Shown: one piece after another, positions 51,801-64,000 of the stretch
How positions within the stretch are numbered: the stretch's first letter is position 1
Layout: each line of letters begins with the position of its first letter
Assembly (NCBI GenBank): GCA_905220665.1
Contig: CAJNAR010000031.1
Location: 98,443-162,442, forward strand
DNA: 64,000 nucleotides
From: Albugo candida
Lineage: Eukaryota > Oomycota > Peronosporomycetes > Albuginales > Albuginaceae
Reading direction: 5' to 3'
Program-made: the position numbers and the translations under genes
The notes under the pieces: model-generated
Told to the model about the DNA's origin: nothing
The model's input: only the letters and a program-made list of their open reading frames with translations
Database searches by the model: none

Positions 51801-54800
51801 TCACTTCCTCCACATCAGGTCGAATCTCCTCTTCAATCTCCTTCGTCGTTTTCTTTGGCTTCTTGGTCTTCTTTTTCTTCTTCTTAGACACTACTGTCTC
51901 TTCCATTGTCGAGGTAGGCATCTTTTGAATATCGCTGTCACTATCGCTATAATCGTGCTTCGTTTCCACAGTTGTCAGTCGAAGAGTGTCAGGCTGCGCC
52001 AGATGACCAATTTCTTGAGGAACGGTTTGGACCGTGTCTTGTGATGAAAATACAACCACTTCGTCGATCTCATTAGGCTTGACTGATTCATGGATGATTT
52101 CGGTCACCTCCACCTCTGTGACTTTCACTTCCTCCACATCAGGTCGAATCTCCTCTTCAATCTCCTTCGTCGTTTTGTTTGGCTTCTTGGTCTTCTTTTT
52201 CTTCTTCTTAGACACTACTGTCTCTTCCATAGTCGAGGTAGGCATCTTTTGAATATCGCTGTCACTGTCGGTATAATCGCGCTCATTTCCACAGTTGTCA
52301 GTCGAAGAGTGTCAGGCTGCGCCAGATGACCAATTTCTTGAGGAACGGTTTGGACCGTATCTTGTGATGAAAATACAACCACTTCGTCGATTTCGTCGGG
52401 CTTGACTGATTCATGGATGATTTCGGTCACCTCCACCTCTGTGACTTTCACTTCCTCCACATCAGGTCGAATCTCCTCTTCAATCTCCTTCGTCGTTTTC
52501 TTTGGCTTCTTGGTCTTCTTTTTCTTCTTCTTAGACACTACTGTCTCTTCCATAGTCGAGGTAGGCATCTTTTGAATATCGCTGTCACTATCGCTATAAT
52601 CGTGCTTCGTTTCCACAGTTGTCAGTCGAAGAGTGTCAGGCTGCGCCAGATGACCAATTTCTTGAGGAACGGTTTGGACCGTGTCTTGTGATGAAAATAC
52701 AACCACTTCGTCGATCTCATTAGGCTTGACTGATTCATGGATGATTTCGGTCACCTCCACCTCTGTGACTTTCACTTCCTCCACATCAGGTCGAATCTCC
52801 TCTTCAATCTCCTTCGTCGTTTTCTTTGGCTTCTTGGTCTTCTTTTTCTTCTTCTTAGACACTACTGTCTCTTCCATAGTCGAGGTAGGCATCTTTTGAA
52901 TATCGCTGTCACTATCGCTATAATCGTGCTTCGTTTCCACAGTTGTCAGTCGAAGACTGTCAGGCTGCGCCAGATGACCAATTTCTTGAGGAACGGTTTG
53001 GACCGTTATCTTCTGATGAAAATACAACCACTTCGTCGATCTCATTAGGCTTGACTGATTCATGGATGATTTCGGTCACCTCCACCTCTGTGACTTTCAC
53101 TTCCTCCACATCAGGTCGAATTTCCTCTTCAATCTCCTTCGTCGTTTTGTTTGGCTTCTTGGTCTTCTTTTTCTTCTTCTTAGACAGCTCTGTCTCTTCC
53201 ATAGTCGAGGTAGGCATCTTTTGAATATCGCTGTCACTATCGCTATAATCATGCTTCGTTTCCACAGTTGTCAGTCGAAGAGTGTCAGGCTGCGCCAGAT
53301 GACCAATTTCTTGAGGAACGGTTTGGACCGTGTCTTGTGATGAAAATACAACCACTTCGTCGATCTCATTAGGCTTGACTGATTCATGGATGATTTCGGT
53401 CACCTCCACCTCTGTGACTTTCACTTCCTCCACATCAGGTCGAATCTCCTCTTCAATCTCCTTCGTCGTTTTGTTTGGCTTCTTGGTCTTATTTTTCTTC
53501 TTCTTAGACACTACTGTCTCTTCCATAGTCGAGGTAGGCATCTTTTGAATATCGCTGTCACTATCGCTATAATCGTGCTTTGTTTCTACACTTGTGAGTC
53601 GAAGAGTGTCAGGCTGCGCCAGATGACCAATTTCTTGAGGAACGGTTTGGACCGTGTCTTGTGATGAAAATACAACCACTTCGTCGATCTCATTAGGCTT
53701 GACTGATTCATGGATGATTTCGGTCACCTCCACCTCTGTGACTTTCACTTCCTCCACATCAGGTCGAATCTCCTCTTCAATCTCCTTCGTCGTTTTGTTT
53801 GGCTTCTTGGTCTTCTTTTTCTTCTTCTTAGACACTACTGTCTCTTCCATAGTCGAGGTGGGCATCTTTTGAATATCGCTGTCACTGTCGGTATAATCGC
53901 GCATCATTTCCACAGTTGTCAGTCGAAGAGTGTCAGGCTGCGCCAGATGACCAATATCTTGAGGAACGGTTTGGACCGTATCTTGTGATGAAAATACAAC
54001 CACTTCGTCGATTTCGTCGGGCTTGACTGATTCATGGATGATTTCGGTCACCTCCACCTCTGTGACTTTCACTTCCTCCACATCAGGTCGAATCTCCTCT
54101 TCAATCTCCTTCGTCGTTTTCTTTGGCTTCTTGGTCTTCTTTTTCTTCTTCTTAGACACTACTGTCTCTTCCATAGTCGAGGTAGGCATCTTTTGAATAT
54201 CGCTGTCACTATCGCTATAATCGTGCTTCGTTTCCACAGTTGTCAGTCGAAGAGTGTCAGGCTGCGCCAGATGACCAATTTCTTGAGGAACGGTTTGGAC
54301 CGTGTCTTGTGATGAAAATACAACCACTTCGTCGATCTCATTAGGCTTGACTGATTCATGGATGATTTCGGTCACCTCCACCTCTGTGACTTTCACTTCC
54401 TCCACATCAGGTCGAATCTCCTCTTCAATCTCCTTCGTCGTTTTCTTTGGCTTCTTGGTCTTCTTTTTCTTCTTCTTAGACACTACTGTCTCTTCCATTG
54501 TCGAGGTAGGCATCTTTTGAATATCGCTGTCACTATCGCTATAATCGTGCTTCGTTTCCACAGTTGTCAGTCGAAGAGTGTCAGGCTGCGCCAGATGACC
54601 AATTTCTTGAGGAACGGTTTGGACCGTATCTTGTGATGAAAATACAACCACTTCGTCGATCTCATTAGGCTTGACTGATTCATGGATGATTTCGGTCACC
54701 TCCACCTCTGTGACTTTCACTTCCTCCACATCAGGTCGAATCTCCTCTTCAATCTCCTTCGTCGTTTTCTTTGGCTTCTTGGTCTTCTTTTTCTTCTTCT

Positions 54801-57800
54801 TAGACACTACTGTCTCTTCCATTGTCGAGGTAGGCATCTTTTGAATATCGCTGTCACTATCGCTATAATCGTGCTTCGTTTCCACAGTTGTCAGTCGAAG
54901 AGTGTCAGGCTGCGCCAGATGACCAATTTCTTGAGGAACGGTTTGGACCGTGTCTTGTGATGAAAATACAACCACTTCGTCGATCTCATTAGGCTTGACT
55001 GATTCATGGATGATTTCGGTCACCTCCACCTCTGTGACTTTCACTTCCTCCACATCAGGTCGAATCTCCTCTTCAATCTCCTTCGTCGTTTTCTTTGGCT
55101 TCTTGGTCTTCTTTTTCTTCTTCTTAGACACTACTGTCTCTTCCATAGTCGAGGTAGGCATCTTTTGAATATCGCTGTCACTATCGCTATAATCGTGCTT
55201 CGTTTCCACAGTTGTGAGTCGAAGAGTGTCAGGCTGCGCCAGATGACTAATTTCTTGAGGAACGGTTTGGACCGTGTCTTGTGATGAAAATACAACCACT
55301 TCGTCGATCTCATTAGGCTTGACTGATTCATGGATGATTTCGGTCACCTCCACCTCTGTGACTTTCACTTCCTCCACATCAGGTCGAATCTCCTCTTCAA
55401 TCTCCTTCGTCGTTTTCTTTGGCTTCTTGGTCTTCTTTTTCTTCTTCTTAGACACTACTGTCTCTTCCATTGTCGAGGTAGGCATCTTTTGAATATCGCT
55501 GTCACTATCGCTATAATCGTGCTTCGTTTCCACAGTTGTCAGTCGAAGAGTGTCAGGCTGCGCCAGATGACCAATTTCTTGAGGAACGGTTTGGACCGTG
55601 TCTTGTGATGAAAATACAACCACTTCGTCGATCTCATTAGGCTTGACTGATTCATGGATGATTTCGGTCACCTCCACCTCTGTGACTTTCACTTCCTCCA
55701 CATCAGGTCGAATTTCCTCTTCAATCTCCTTCGTCGTTTTCTTTGGCTTCTTGGTCTTCTTTTTCTTCTTCTTAGACACTACTGTCTCTTCCATAGTCGA
55801 GGTAGGCATCTTTTGAATATCGCTGTCACTATCGCTATAATCGTGCTTCGTTTCCACAGTTGTCATTCGAAGACTGTCAGGCTGCGCCAGATGACCAATT
55901 TCTTGAGGAACGGTTTGGACCTTATCTTCTGATGAAAATACAACCACTTCGTCGATCTCATTAGGCTTGACTGATTCATGGATGATTTCGGTCACCTCCA
56001 CCTCTGTGACTTTCACTTCCTCCACATCAGGTCGAATCTCCTCTTCAATCTCCTTCGTCGTTTTGTTTGGCTTCTTGGTCTTCTTTTTCTTCTTCTTAGA
56101 CACTACTGTCTCTTCCATAGTCGAGGTAGGCATCTTTTGAATATCGCTGTCACTGTCGGGATAATCGCGCTTCGTTTCCTTAGTTGTCAGTCGAAGAGTG
56201 TCAGGCTGCGCCAGATGACCAATTTCTTGAGGAACGGTTTGGACCGTATCTTGTGATGAAAATACAACCACTTCGTCGATCTCATTAGGCTTGACTGATT
56301 CATGGATGATTTCGGTCACCTCCACCTCTGTGACTTTCACTTCCTCCACATCAGGTCGAATCTCCTCTTCAATCTCCTTCGTCGTTTTGTTTGGCTTCTT
56401 GGTCTTCTTTTTCTTCTTCTTAGACACTACTGTCTCTTCCATAGTCGAGGTAGGCATCTTTACAATATCGCTGTCACTATCGCTATAATCGTGCTTTGTT
56501 TCTACACTTGTGAGTCGAAGAGTGTCAGGTTGCGCCAGATGACCAATATCTTGAGGAACGGTTTGGACCGTATCTTGTGATGAAAATACAACCACTTCGT
56601 CGATTTCGTCGGGCTTGACTGATTCATGGATGATTTCGGTCACCTCCACCTCTGTGACTTTCACTTCCTCCACATCAGGTCGAATCTCCTCTTCAATCTC
56701 CTTCGTCGTTTTCTTTGGCTTCTTGGTCTTCTTTTTCTTCTTCTTAGACAGCTCTGTCTCTTCCATAGTCGAGGTAGGCATCTTTTGAATATCGCTGTCA
56801 CTATCGCTATAATCGTGCTTCGTTTCCACAGTTGTCAGTCGAAGACTGTCAGGCTGCGCCAGATGACCAATTTCTTGAGGAACGGTTTGGACCGTATCTT
56901 CTGATGAAAATACAACCACTTCGTCGATCTCATTAGGCTTGACTGATTCATGGATGATTTCGGTCACCTCCACCTCTGTGACTTTCACTTCCTCCACATC
57001 AGGTCGAATCTCCTCTTCAATCTCCTTCGTCGTTTTCTTTGGCTTCTTGGTCTTCTTTTTCTTCTTCTTAGACACTACTGTCTCTTCCATAGTCGAGGTA
57101 GGCATCTTTTGAATATCGCTGTCACTATCGCTATAATCGTGCTTTGTTTCTACACTTGTGAGTCGAAGAGTGTCAGGTTGCGCCAGATGACCAATATCTT
57201 GAGGAACGGTTTGGACCGTATCTTGTGATGAAAATACAACCACTTCGTCGATTTCGTCGGGCTTGACTGATTCATGGATGATTTCGGTCACCTCCACCTC
57301 TGTGACTTTCACTTCCTCCACATCAGGTCGAATCTCCTCTTCAATCTCCTTCGTCGTTTTGTTTGGCTTCTTGGTCTTCTTTTTCTTCTTCTTAGACACT
57401 ACTGTCTCTTCCATAGTCGAGGTGGGCATCTTTTGAATATCGCTGTCACTATCGCTATAATCGTGCTTTGTTTCTACACTTGTGAGTCGAAGAGTGTCAG
57501 GCTGCGCCAGATGACCAATTTCTTGAGGAACGGTTTGGACCGTATCTTGTGATGAAAATACAACCACTTCGTCGATCTCATTAGGCTTGACTGATTCATG
57601 GATGATTTCGGTCACCTCCACCTCTGTGACTTTCACTTCCTCCACATCAGGTCGAATCTCCTCTTCAATCTCCTTCGTCGTTTTCTTTGGCTTCTTGGTC
57701 TTCTTTTTCTTCTTCTTAGACACTACTGTCTCTTCCATTGTCGAGGTAGGCATCTTTTGAATATCGCTGTCACTATCGCTATAATCGTGCTTCGTTTCCA

Positions 57801-60800
57801 CAGTTGTCAGTCGAAGAGTGTCAGGCTGCGCCAGATGACCAATTTCTTGAGGAACGGTTTGGACCGTGTCTTGTGATGAAAATACAACCACTTCGTCGAT
57901 CTCGGGCTTGACTGATTCATGGATGATTTCGGTCACCTCCACCTCCACTTCCTCCACATCAGGTCGAATCTCCTCTTCAATCTCCTTCGTCGTTTTCTTT
58001 GGCTTCTTGGTCTTCTTTTTCTTCTTCTTAGACACTACTGTCTCTTCCATAGTCGAGGTAGGCATCTTTTGAATATCGCTGTCACTATCGCTATAATCGT
58101 GCTTCGTTTCCACAGTTGTCAGTCGAAGACTGTCAGGCTGCGCCAGATGACCAATTTCTTGAGGAACGGTTTGGACCGTGTCTTGTGATGAAAATACAAC
58201 CACTTCGTCGATCTCATTAGGCTTGACTGATTCATGGATGATTTCGGTCACCTCCACCTCTGTGACTTTCACTTCCTCCACATCAGGTCGAATCTCCTCT
58301 TCAATCTCCTTCGTCGTTTTCTTTGGCTTCTTGGTCTTCTTTTTCTTCTTCTTAGACACTACTGTCTCTTCCATAGTCGAGGTAGGCATCTTTTGAATAT
58401 CGCTGTCACTATCGCTATAATCGTGCTTCGTTTCCACAGTTGTGAGTCGAAGAGTGTCAGGCTGCGCCAGATGACCAATTTCTTGAGGAACGGTTTGGAC
58501 CGTGTCTTGTGATGAAAATACAACCACTTCGTCGATCTCATTAGGCTTGACTGATTCATGGATGATTTCGGTCACCTCCACCTCTGCGACTTTCACTTCC
58601 TCCACATCAGGTCGAATCTCCTCTTCAATCTCCTTCGTCGTTTTCTTTGGCTTCTTGGTCTTCTTTTTCTTCTTCTTAGACACTACTGTCTCTTCCATAG
58701 TCGAGGTAGGCATCTTTTGAATATCGCTGTCACTATCGGGATAATCGCGCTTCGTTTCCTTAGTTGTCAGTCGAAGAGTGTCAGGCTGCGCCAGATGACC
58801 AATTTCTTGAGGAACGGTTTGGACCGTGTCTTGTGATGAAAATACAACCACTTCGTCGATCTCATTAGGCTTGACTGATTCATGGGTGATTTCGGTCACC
58901 TCCACCTCTGTGACTTTCACTTCCTCCACATCAGGTCGAATCTCCTCTTCAATCTCCTTCGTCGTTTTGTTTGGCTTCTTGGTCTTCTTTTTCTTCTTCT
59001 TAGACAGCTCTGTCTCTTCCATTAGTCGAGGTAGGCATCTTTTGAATATCGCTGTCACTGTCGATATAATCGCGCTTTGTTTCCTTAGTTGTCAGTCGAA
59101 GAGTGTCAGGCTGCGCCAGATGACCAATTTCTTGAGGAACGGTTTGGACCGTATCTTGTGATGAAAATACAACCACTTCGTCGATTTCGTCGGGCTTGAC
59201 TGATTCATGGATGATTTCGGTCACCTCCACCTCTGTGACTTTCACTTCCTCCACATCAGGTCGAATTTCCTCTTCAATCTCCTTCGTCGTTTTGTTTGGC
59301 TTCTTGGTCTTCTTTTTCTTCTTCTTAGACACTACTGTCTCTTCCATAGTCGAGGTAGGCATCTTTTGAATATCGCTGTCACTGTCGGGATAATCGCGCT
59401 TCGTTTCCTTAGTTGTCAGTCGAAGAGTGTCAGGCTGCGCCAGATGACCAATTTCTTGAGGAACGGTTTGGACCGTGTCTTGTGATGAAAATACAACCAC
59501 TTCGTCGATCTCATTAGGCTTGACTGATTCATGGATGATTTCGGTCACCTCCACCTCTGTGACTTTCACTTCCTCCACATCAGGTCGAATTTCCTCTTCA
59601 ATCTCCTTCGTCGTTTTGTTTGGCTTCTTGGTCTTCTTTTTCTTCTTCTTAGACAGCTCTGTCTCTTCCATAGTCGAGGTAGGCATCTTTTGAATATCGC
59701 TGTCACTATCGCTATAATCGTGCTTTGTTTCTACACTTGTGAGTCGAAGAGTGTCAGGTTGCGCCAGATGACCAATATCTTGAGGAACGGTTTGGACCGT
59801 ATCTTCTGATGAAAATACAACCACTTCGTCGATCTCATTAGGCTTGACTGATTCATGGATGATTTCGGTCACCTCCACCTCTGTGACTTTCACTTCCTCC
59901 ACATCAGGTCGAATCTCCTCTTCAATCTCCTTCGTCGTTTTCTTTGGCTTCTTGGTCTTCTTTTTCTTCTTCTTAGACACTACTGTCTCTTCCATAGTCG
60001 AGGTAGGCATCTTTACAATATCGCTGTCACTATCGCTATAATCGTGCTTTGTTTCTACACTTGTGAGTCGAAGAGTGTCAGGTTGCGCCAGATGACCAAT
60101 ATCTTGAGGAACGGTTTGGACCGTATCTTGTGATGAACATAAAACCACTTCGTCGATTTCATTGGTCTTGACTGATTCATGGGTGATTTCGGTCACCTCC
60201 ACCTCTGTGACTTTCACTTCCTCCACATTCAGGTCGAATCTCCTCTTCAATCTCCTTCGTCGTTTTCTTTGGCTTCTTGGTCTTATTTTTCTTCTTCTTA
60301 GACACTACTGTCTCTTCCATAGTCGAGGTAGGCATCTTTTGAATATCGCTGTCACTATCGCTATAATCGTGCTTTGTTTCTACACTTGTGAGTCGAAGAG
60401 TGTCAGGCTGCGCCAGATGACCAATTTCTTGAGGAACGGTTTGGACCGTGTCTTGTGATGAAAATACAACCACTTCGTCGATCTCATTAGGCTTGACTGA
60501 TTCATGGGTGATTTCGGTCACCTCCACCTCTGTGACTTTCACTTCCTCCACATCAGGTCGAATCTCCTCTTCAATCTCCTTCGTCGTTTTGTTTGGCTTC
60601 TTGGTCTTCTTTTTCTTCTTCTTAGACACTACTGTCTCTTCCATAGTCGAGGTGGGCATCTTTTGAATATCGCTGTCACTATCGCTATAATCGTGCTTTG
60701 TTTCTACACTTGTGAGTCGAAGAGTGTCAGGTTGCGCCAGATGACCAATATCTTGAGGAACGGTTTGGACCGTATCTTGTGATGAAAATACAACCACTTC

Positions 60801-63800
60801 GTCGATTTCGTCGGGCTTGACTGATTCATGGATGATTTCGGTCACCTCCACCTCTGCGACTTTCACTTCCTCCACATCAGGTCGAATCTCCTCTTCAATC
60901 TCCTTCGTCGTTTTGTTTGGCTTCTTGGTCTTCTTTTTCTTCTTCTTAGACACTACTGTCTCTTCCATAGTCGAGGTGGGCATCTTTTGAATATCGCTGT
61001 CACTATCGCTATAATCGTGCTTTGTTTCTACACTTGTGAGTCGAAGAGTGTCAGGCTGCGCCAGATGACCAATTTCTTGAGGAACGGTTTGGACCGTATC
61101 TTCTGATGAAAATACAACCACTTCGTCGATCTCATTAGGCTTGACTGATTCATGGATGATTTCGGTCACCTCCACCTCTGTGACTTTCACTTCCTCCACA
61201 TCAGGTCGAATCTCCTCTTCAATCTCCTTCGTCGTTTTCTTTGGCTTCTTGGTCTTCTTTTTCTTCTTCTTAGACACTACTGTCTCTTCCATTGTCGAGG
61301 TAGGCATCTTTTGAATATCGCTGTCACTATCGCTATAATCGTGCTTCGTTTCCACAGTTGTCAGTCGAAGAGTGTCAGGCTGCGCCAGATGACCAATTTC
61401 TTGAGGAACGGTTTGGACCGTGTCTTCTGATGAAAATACAACCACTTCGTCGATCTCATTAGGCTTGACTGATTCATGGATGATTTCGGTCACCTCCACC
61501 TCTGTGACTTTCACTTCCTCCACATCAGGTCGAATCTCCTCTTCAATCTCCTTCGTCGTTTTGTTTGGCTTCTTGGTCTTCTTTTTCTTCTTCTTAGACA
61601 GCTCTGTCTCTTCAATAGTCGAGGTAGGCATCTTTTGAATATCGCTGTCACTATCGCTATAATCGTGCTTTGTTTCTACACTTGTGAGTCGAAGAGTGTC
61701 AGGTTGCGCCAGATGACCAATATCTTGAGGAACGGTTTGGACCGTATCTTGTGATGAAAATACAACCACTTCGTCGATTTCGTCGGGCTTGACTGATTCA
61801 TGGATGATTTCGGTCACCTCCACCTCTGTGACTTTCACTTCCTCCACATCAGGTCGAATCTCCTCTTCAATCTCCTTCGTCGTTTTGTTTGGCTTCTTGG
61901 TCTTCTTTTTCTTCTTCTTAGACACTACTGTCTCTTCCATAGTCGAGGTGGGCATCTTTTGAATATCGCTGTCACTATCGCTATAATCGTGCTTTGTTTC
62001 TACACTTGTGAGTCGAAGAGTGTCAGGTTGCGCCAGATGACCAATATCTTGAGGAACGGTTTGGACCGTATCTTGTGATGAAAATACAACCACTCGTCGA
62101 TTTCATCAGGCTTGACTGATTCATGAATGATTTCGGTCACCTCCACCTCTGTGACTTTCACTTCCTCCACATCAGGTCGAATCTCCTCTTCAATCTCCTT
62201 CGTCGTTTTCTTTGGCTTCTTGGTCTTCTTTTTCTTCTTCTTAGACACTACTGTCTCTTCCATAGTCGAGGTAGGCATCTTTTGAATATCGCTGTCACTA
62301 TCGCTATAATCGTGCTTCGTTTCCACAGTTGTCAGTCGAAGAGTGTCAGGCTGCGCCAGATGACCAATTTCTTGAGGAACGGTTTGGACCGTGTCTTGTG
62401 ATGAAAATACAACCACTTCGTCGATTTCGTCGGGCTTGACTGATTCATGGATGATTTCGGTCACCTCCACCTCTGTGACTTTCACTTCCTCCACATCAGG
62501 TCGAATCTCCTCTTCAATCTCCTTCGTCGTTTTGTTTGGCTTCTTGGTCTTCTTTTTCTTCTTTTTAGACAGCTCTGTCTCTTCCATAGTCGAGGTAGGC
62601 ATCTTTTGAATATCGCTGTCACTATCGCTATAATCGTGCTTCGTTTCCACAGTTGTCATTCGAGGACTGTCAGGCTGCGCCAGATGACCAATTTCTTGAG
62701 GAACGGTTTGGACCGTATCTTGTGATGAAAATACAACCACTTCGTCGATCTCATTAGGCTTGACTGATTCATGGATGATTTCGGTCACCTCCACCTCTGT
62801 GACTTTCACTTCCTCCACATCAGGTCGAATCTCCTCTTCAATCTCCTTCGTCGTTTTCTTTGGCTTCTTGGTCTTATTTTTCTTCTTCTTAGACACTACT
62901 GTCTCTTCAATAGTCGAGGTAGGCATCTTTTGAATATCGCTGTCACTATCGCTATAATCGTGCTTCGTTTCCACAGTTGTCAGTCGAAGAGTGTCAGGCT
63001 GCGCCAGATGACCAATTTCTTGAGGAACGGTTTGGACCGTGTCTTGTGATGAAAATACAACCACTTCGTCGATTTCGTCGGGCTTGACTGATTCATGGAT
63101 GATTTCGGTCACCTCCACCTCTGTGACTTTCACTTCCTCCACATCAGGTCGAATCTCCTCTTCAATCTCCTTCGTCGTTTTCTTTGGCTTCTTGGTCTTC
63201 TTTTTCTTCTTCTTAGACACTACTGTCTCTTCCATAGTCGAGGTAGGCATCTTTTGAATATCGCTGTCACTATCGCTATAATCGTGCTTCGTTTCCACAG
63301 TTGTCAGTCGAAGAGTGTCAGGCTGCGCCAGATGACCAATATCTTGAGGAACGGTTTGGACCGTATCTTGTGATGAAAATACAACCACTTCGTCGATTTC
63401 GTCGGGCTTGACTGATTCATGGATGATTTCGGTCACCTCCACCTCTGCGACTTTCACTTCCTCCACATCAGGTCGAATCTCCTCTTCAATCTCCTTCGTC
63501 GTTTTCTTTGGCTTCTTGGTCTTCTTTTTCTTCTTCTTAGACAGCTCTGTCTCTTCCATAGTCGAGGTAGGCATCTTTTGAATATCGCTGTCACTATCGC
63601 TATAATCGTGCTTCGTTTCCACAGTTGTCAGTCGAAGAGTGTCAGGCTGCGCCAGATGACCAATTTCTTGAGGAACGGTTTGGACCGTGTCTTGTGATGA
63701 AAATACAACCACTTCGTCGATTTCGTCGGGCTTGACTGATTCATGGATGATTTCGGTCACCTCCACCTCTGTGACTTTCACTTCCTCCACATCAGGTCGA

Positions 63801-64000
63801 ATCTCCTCTTCAATCTCCTTCGTCGTTTTGTTTGGCTTCTTGGTCTTCTTTTTCTTCTTTTAGACAGCTCTGTCTCTTCCATAGTCGAGGTAGGCATCTT
63901 TTGAATATCGCTGTCACTATCGCTATAATCGTGCTTCGTTTCCACAGTTGTCATTCGAGGACTGTCAGGCTGCGCCAGATGACCAATTTCTTGAGGAACG
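48817..64000 (-). CDS. Giant tandem-repeat protein, Lys/Glu-rich, partial (5' end outside window)
   Basis: Read right to left, this stretch is one protein of more than 5,000 residues: about 43 copies of a 108-residue unit, then a unique C-terminal tail of about 386 residues (49976-48817). Each unit has MPTSTMEET, a run of six lysines followed by TKKP(K/N)KTTK, an acidic EIEEEIRPDVEEV segment, a Val/Glu-rich part, VVVFSSQDTVQTVPQEIGHL, and an acidic DSDSD end suited to casein kinase 2. The tail has degenerate unit remnants (VPKKKKKNKKTQKLAK), a strong basic cluster (KKKRNKRRRKHR, nuclear or nucleolar signal) and a Trp/Arg-rich end. No signal peptide or membrane helix is seen. Six single-base indels break the frame (near 52272, 53006, 59023, 60228, 62094 and 63856), yet their sum is zero. 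I do not recognise the family. Confidence 0.75.
49977..64000 (-). repeat. 324-bp tandem repeat array, about 43 copies, runs off the window
   Basis: The period is 324 bp, seen from the spacing of the block GACTGATTCATGGATGATTT (50138, 50462, 50786 and so on). Exceptions are 323 or 325 bp at the frameshift sites, and 321 and 315 bp around 57900 where a unit lost twelve bases in two in-frame pieces. Copies are nearly identical even at silent sites, with about a dozen recurring variant positions. Each unit holds a pure pyrimidine stretch on the plus strand (CTTCTTTTTCTTCTTCTT). Confidence 0.95.

Noticed and set aside
50146..63697. Regular plus-strand frames of 92 and 72 codons in each repeat unit
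   Set aside because: They are shadows of the minus-strand repeat protein: each ends at a fixed stop in the unit, and their hydrophobic sequence is just the antisense of the Lys/Glu codons.
49977..64000. CRISPR-like or satellite array
   Set aside because: Units are 324 bp with no spacers, keep an open coding frame through all copies and join a unique coding tail, so this is a coding repeat.

Overview
This window is nuclear DNA of a filamentous or zoosporic eukaryote, and the gene content fits an oomycete. Supporting signs are a fused BIO3-BIO1 biotin gene, a mitochondrial-type pyruvate carboxylase, a class I-type (TH1) myosin, flagellar-type proteins (Dpy-30/IQ, roadblock and LC8-like dynein light chains), a secreted GH17 glucanase and an NPC1 sterol transporter. 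Genes are dense, on both strands, and mostly have no introns or a few very short ones (50-72 nt, GTR..YAG). The modest GC and compact spacing suggest an Albugo-like white-rust genome, but that is inference.

Layout. 0-11 kb: EF-hand TMEM65 protein, cystinosin, a small EMC4-like membrane protein, a Dpy-30/IQ protein, an ArfGAP of SMAP type, and a large multi-PDZ protein. 11-17.5 kb: secreted GH17 enzyme, a cysteine-rich type I membrane protein, and the bifunctional biotin gene. 18-38 kb: five intronless calmodulin genes (four +, one -) interspersed with a roadblock dynein light chain, a KIX-domain protein, a small secreted protein and NPC1. Spacers between the calmodulins hold decayed roadblock copies, so the cluster arose by repeated duplication of a calmodulin+roadblock unit. 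38-48.5 kb: a DTW-domain tRNA-modifying enzyme fused to two CCHC zinc knuckles, a TH1 myosin, pyruvate carboxylase (convergent with the myosin and sharing the same CTAG as stop codon) and an LC8-like dynein light chain. 48.8-64 kb: one minus-strand gene dominated by about 43 tandem copies of a 324-bp (108-aa) unit that runs off the window end.

Several genes were rebuilt here across short introns, with both splice sites and reading phase checked by eye: the Dpy-30 protein, ArfGAP, PDZ protein, type I membrane protein, DTW enzyme, myosin, pyruvate carboxylase and LC8-like protein. No tRNA, rRNA, CRISPR array or intact transposon was seen. The most notable items are the calmodulin/roadblock cluster with its shared promoter and 3' elements, the giant repeat protein, and the DTW-zinc-knuckle fusion.
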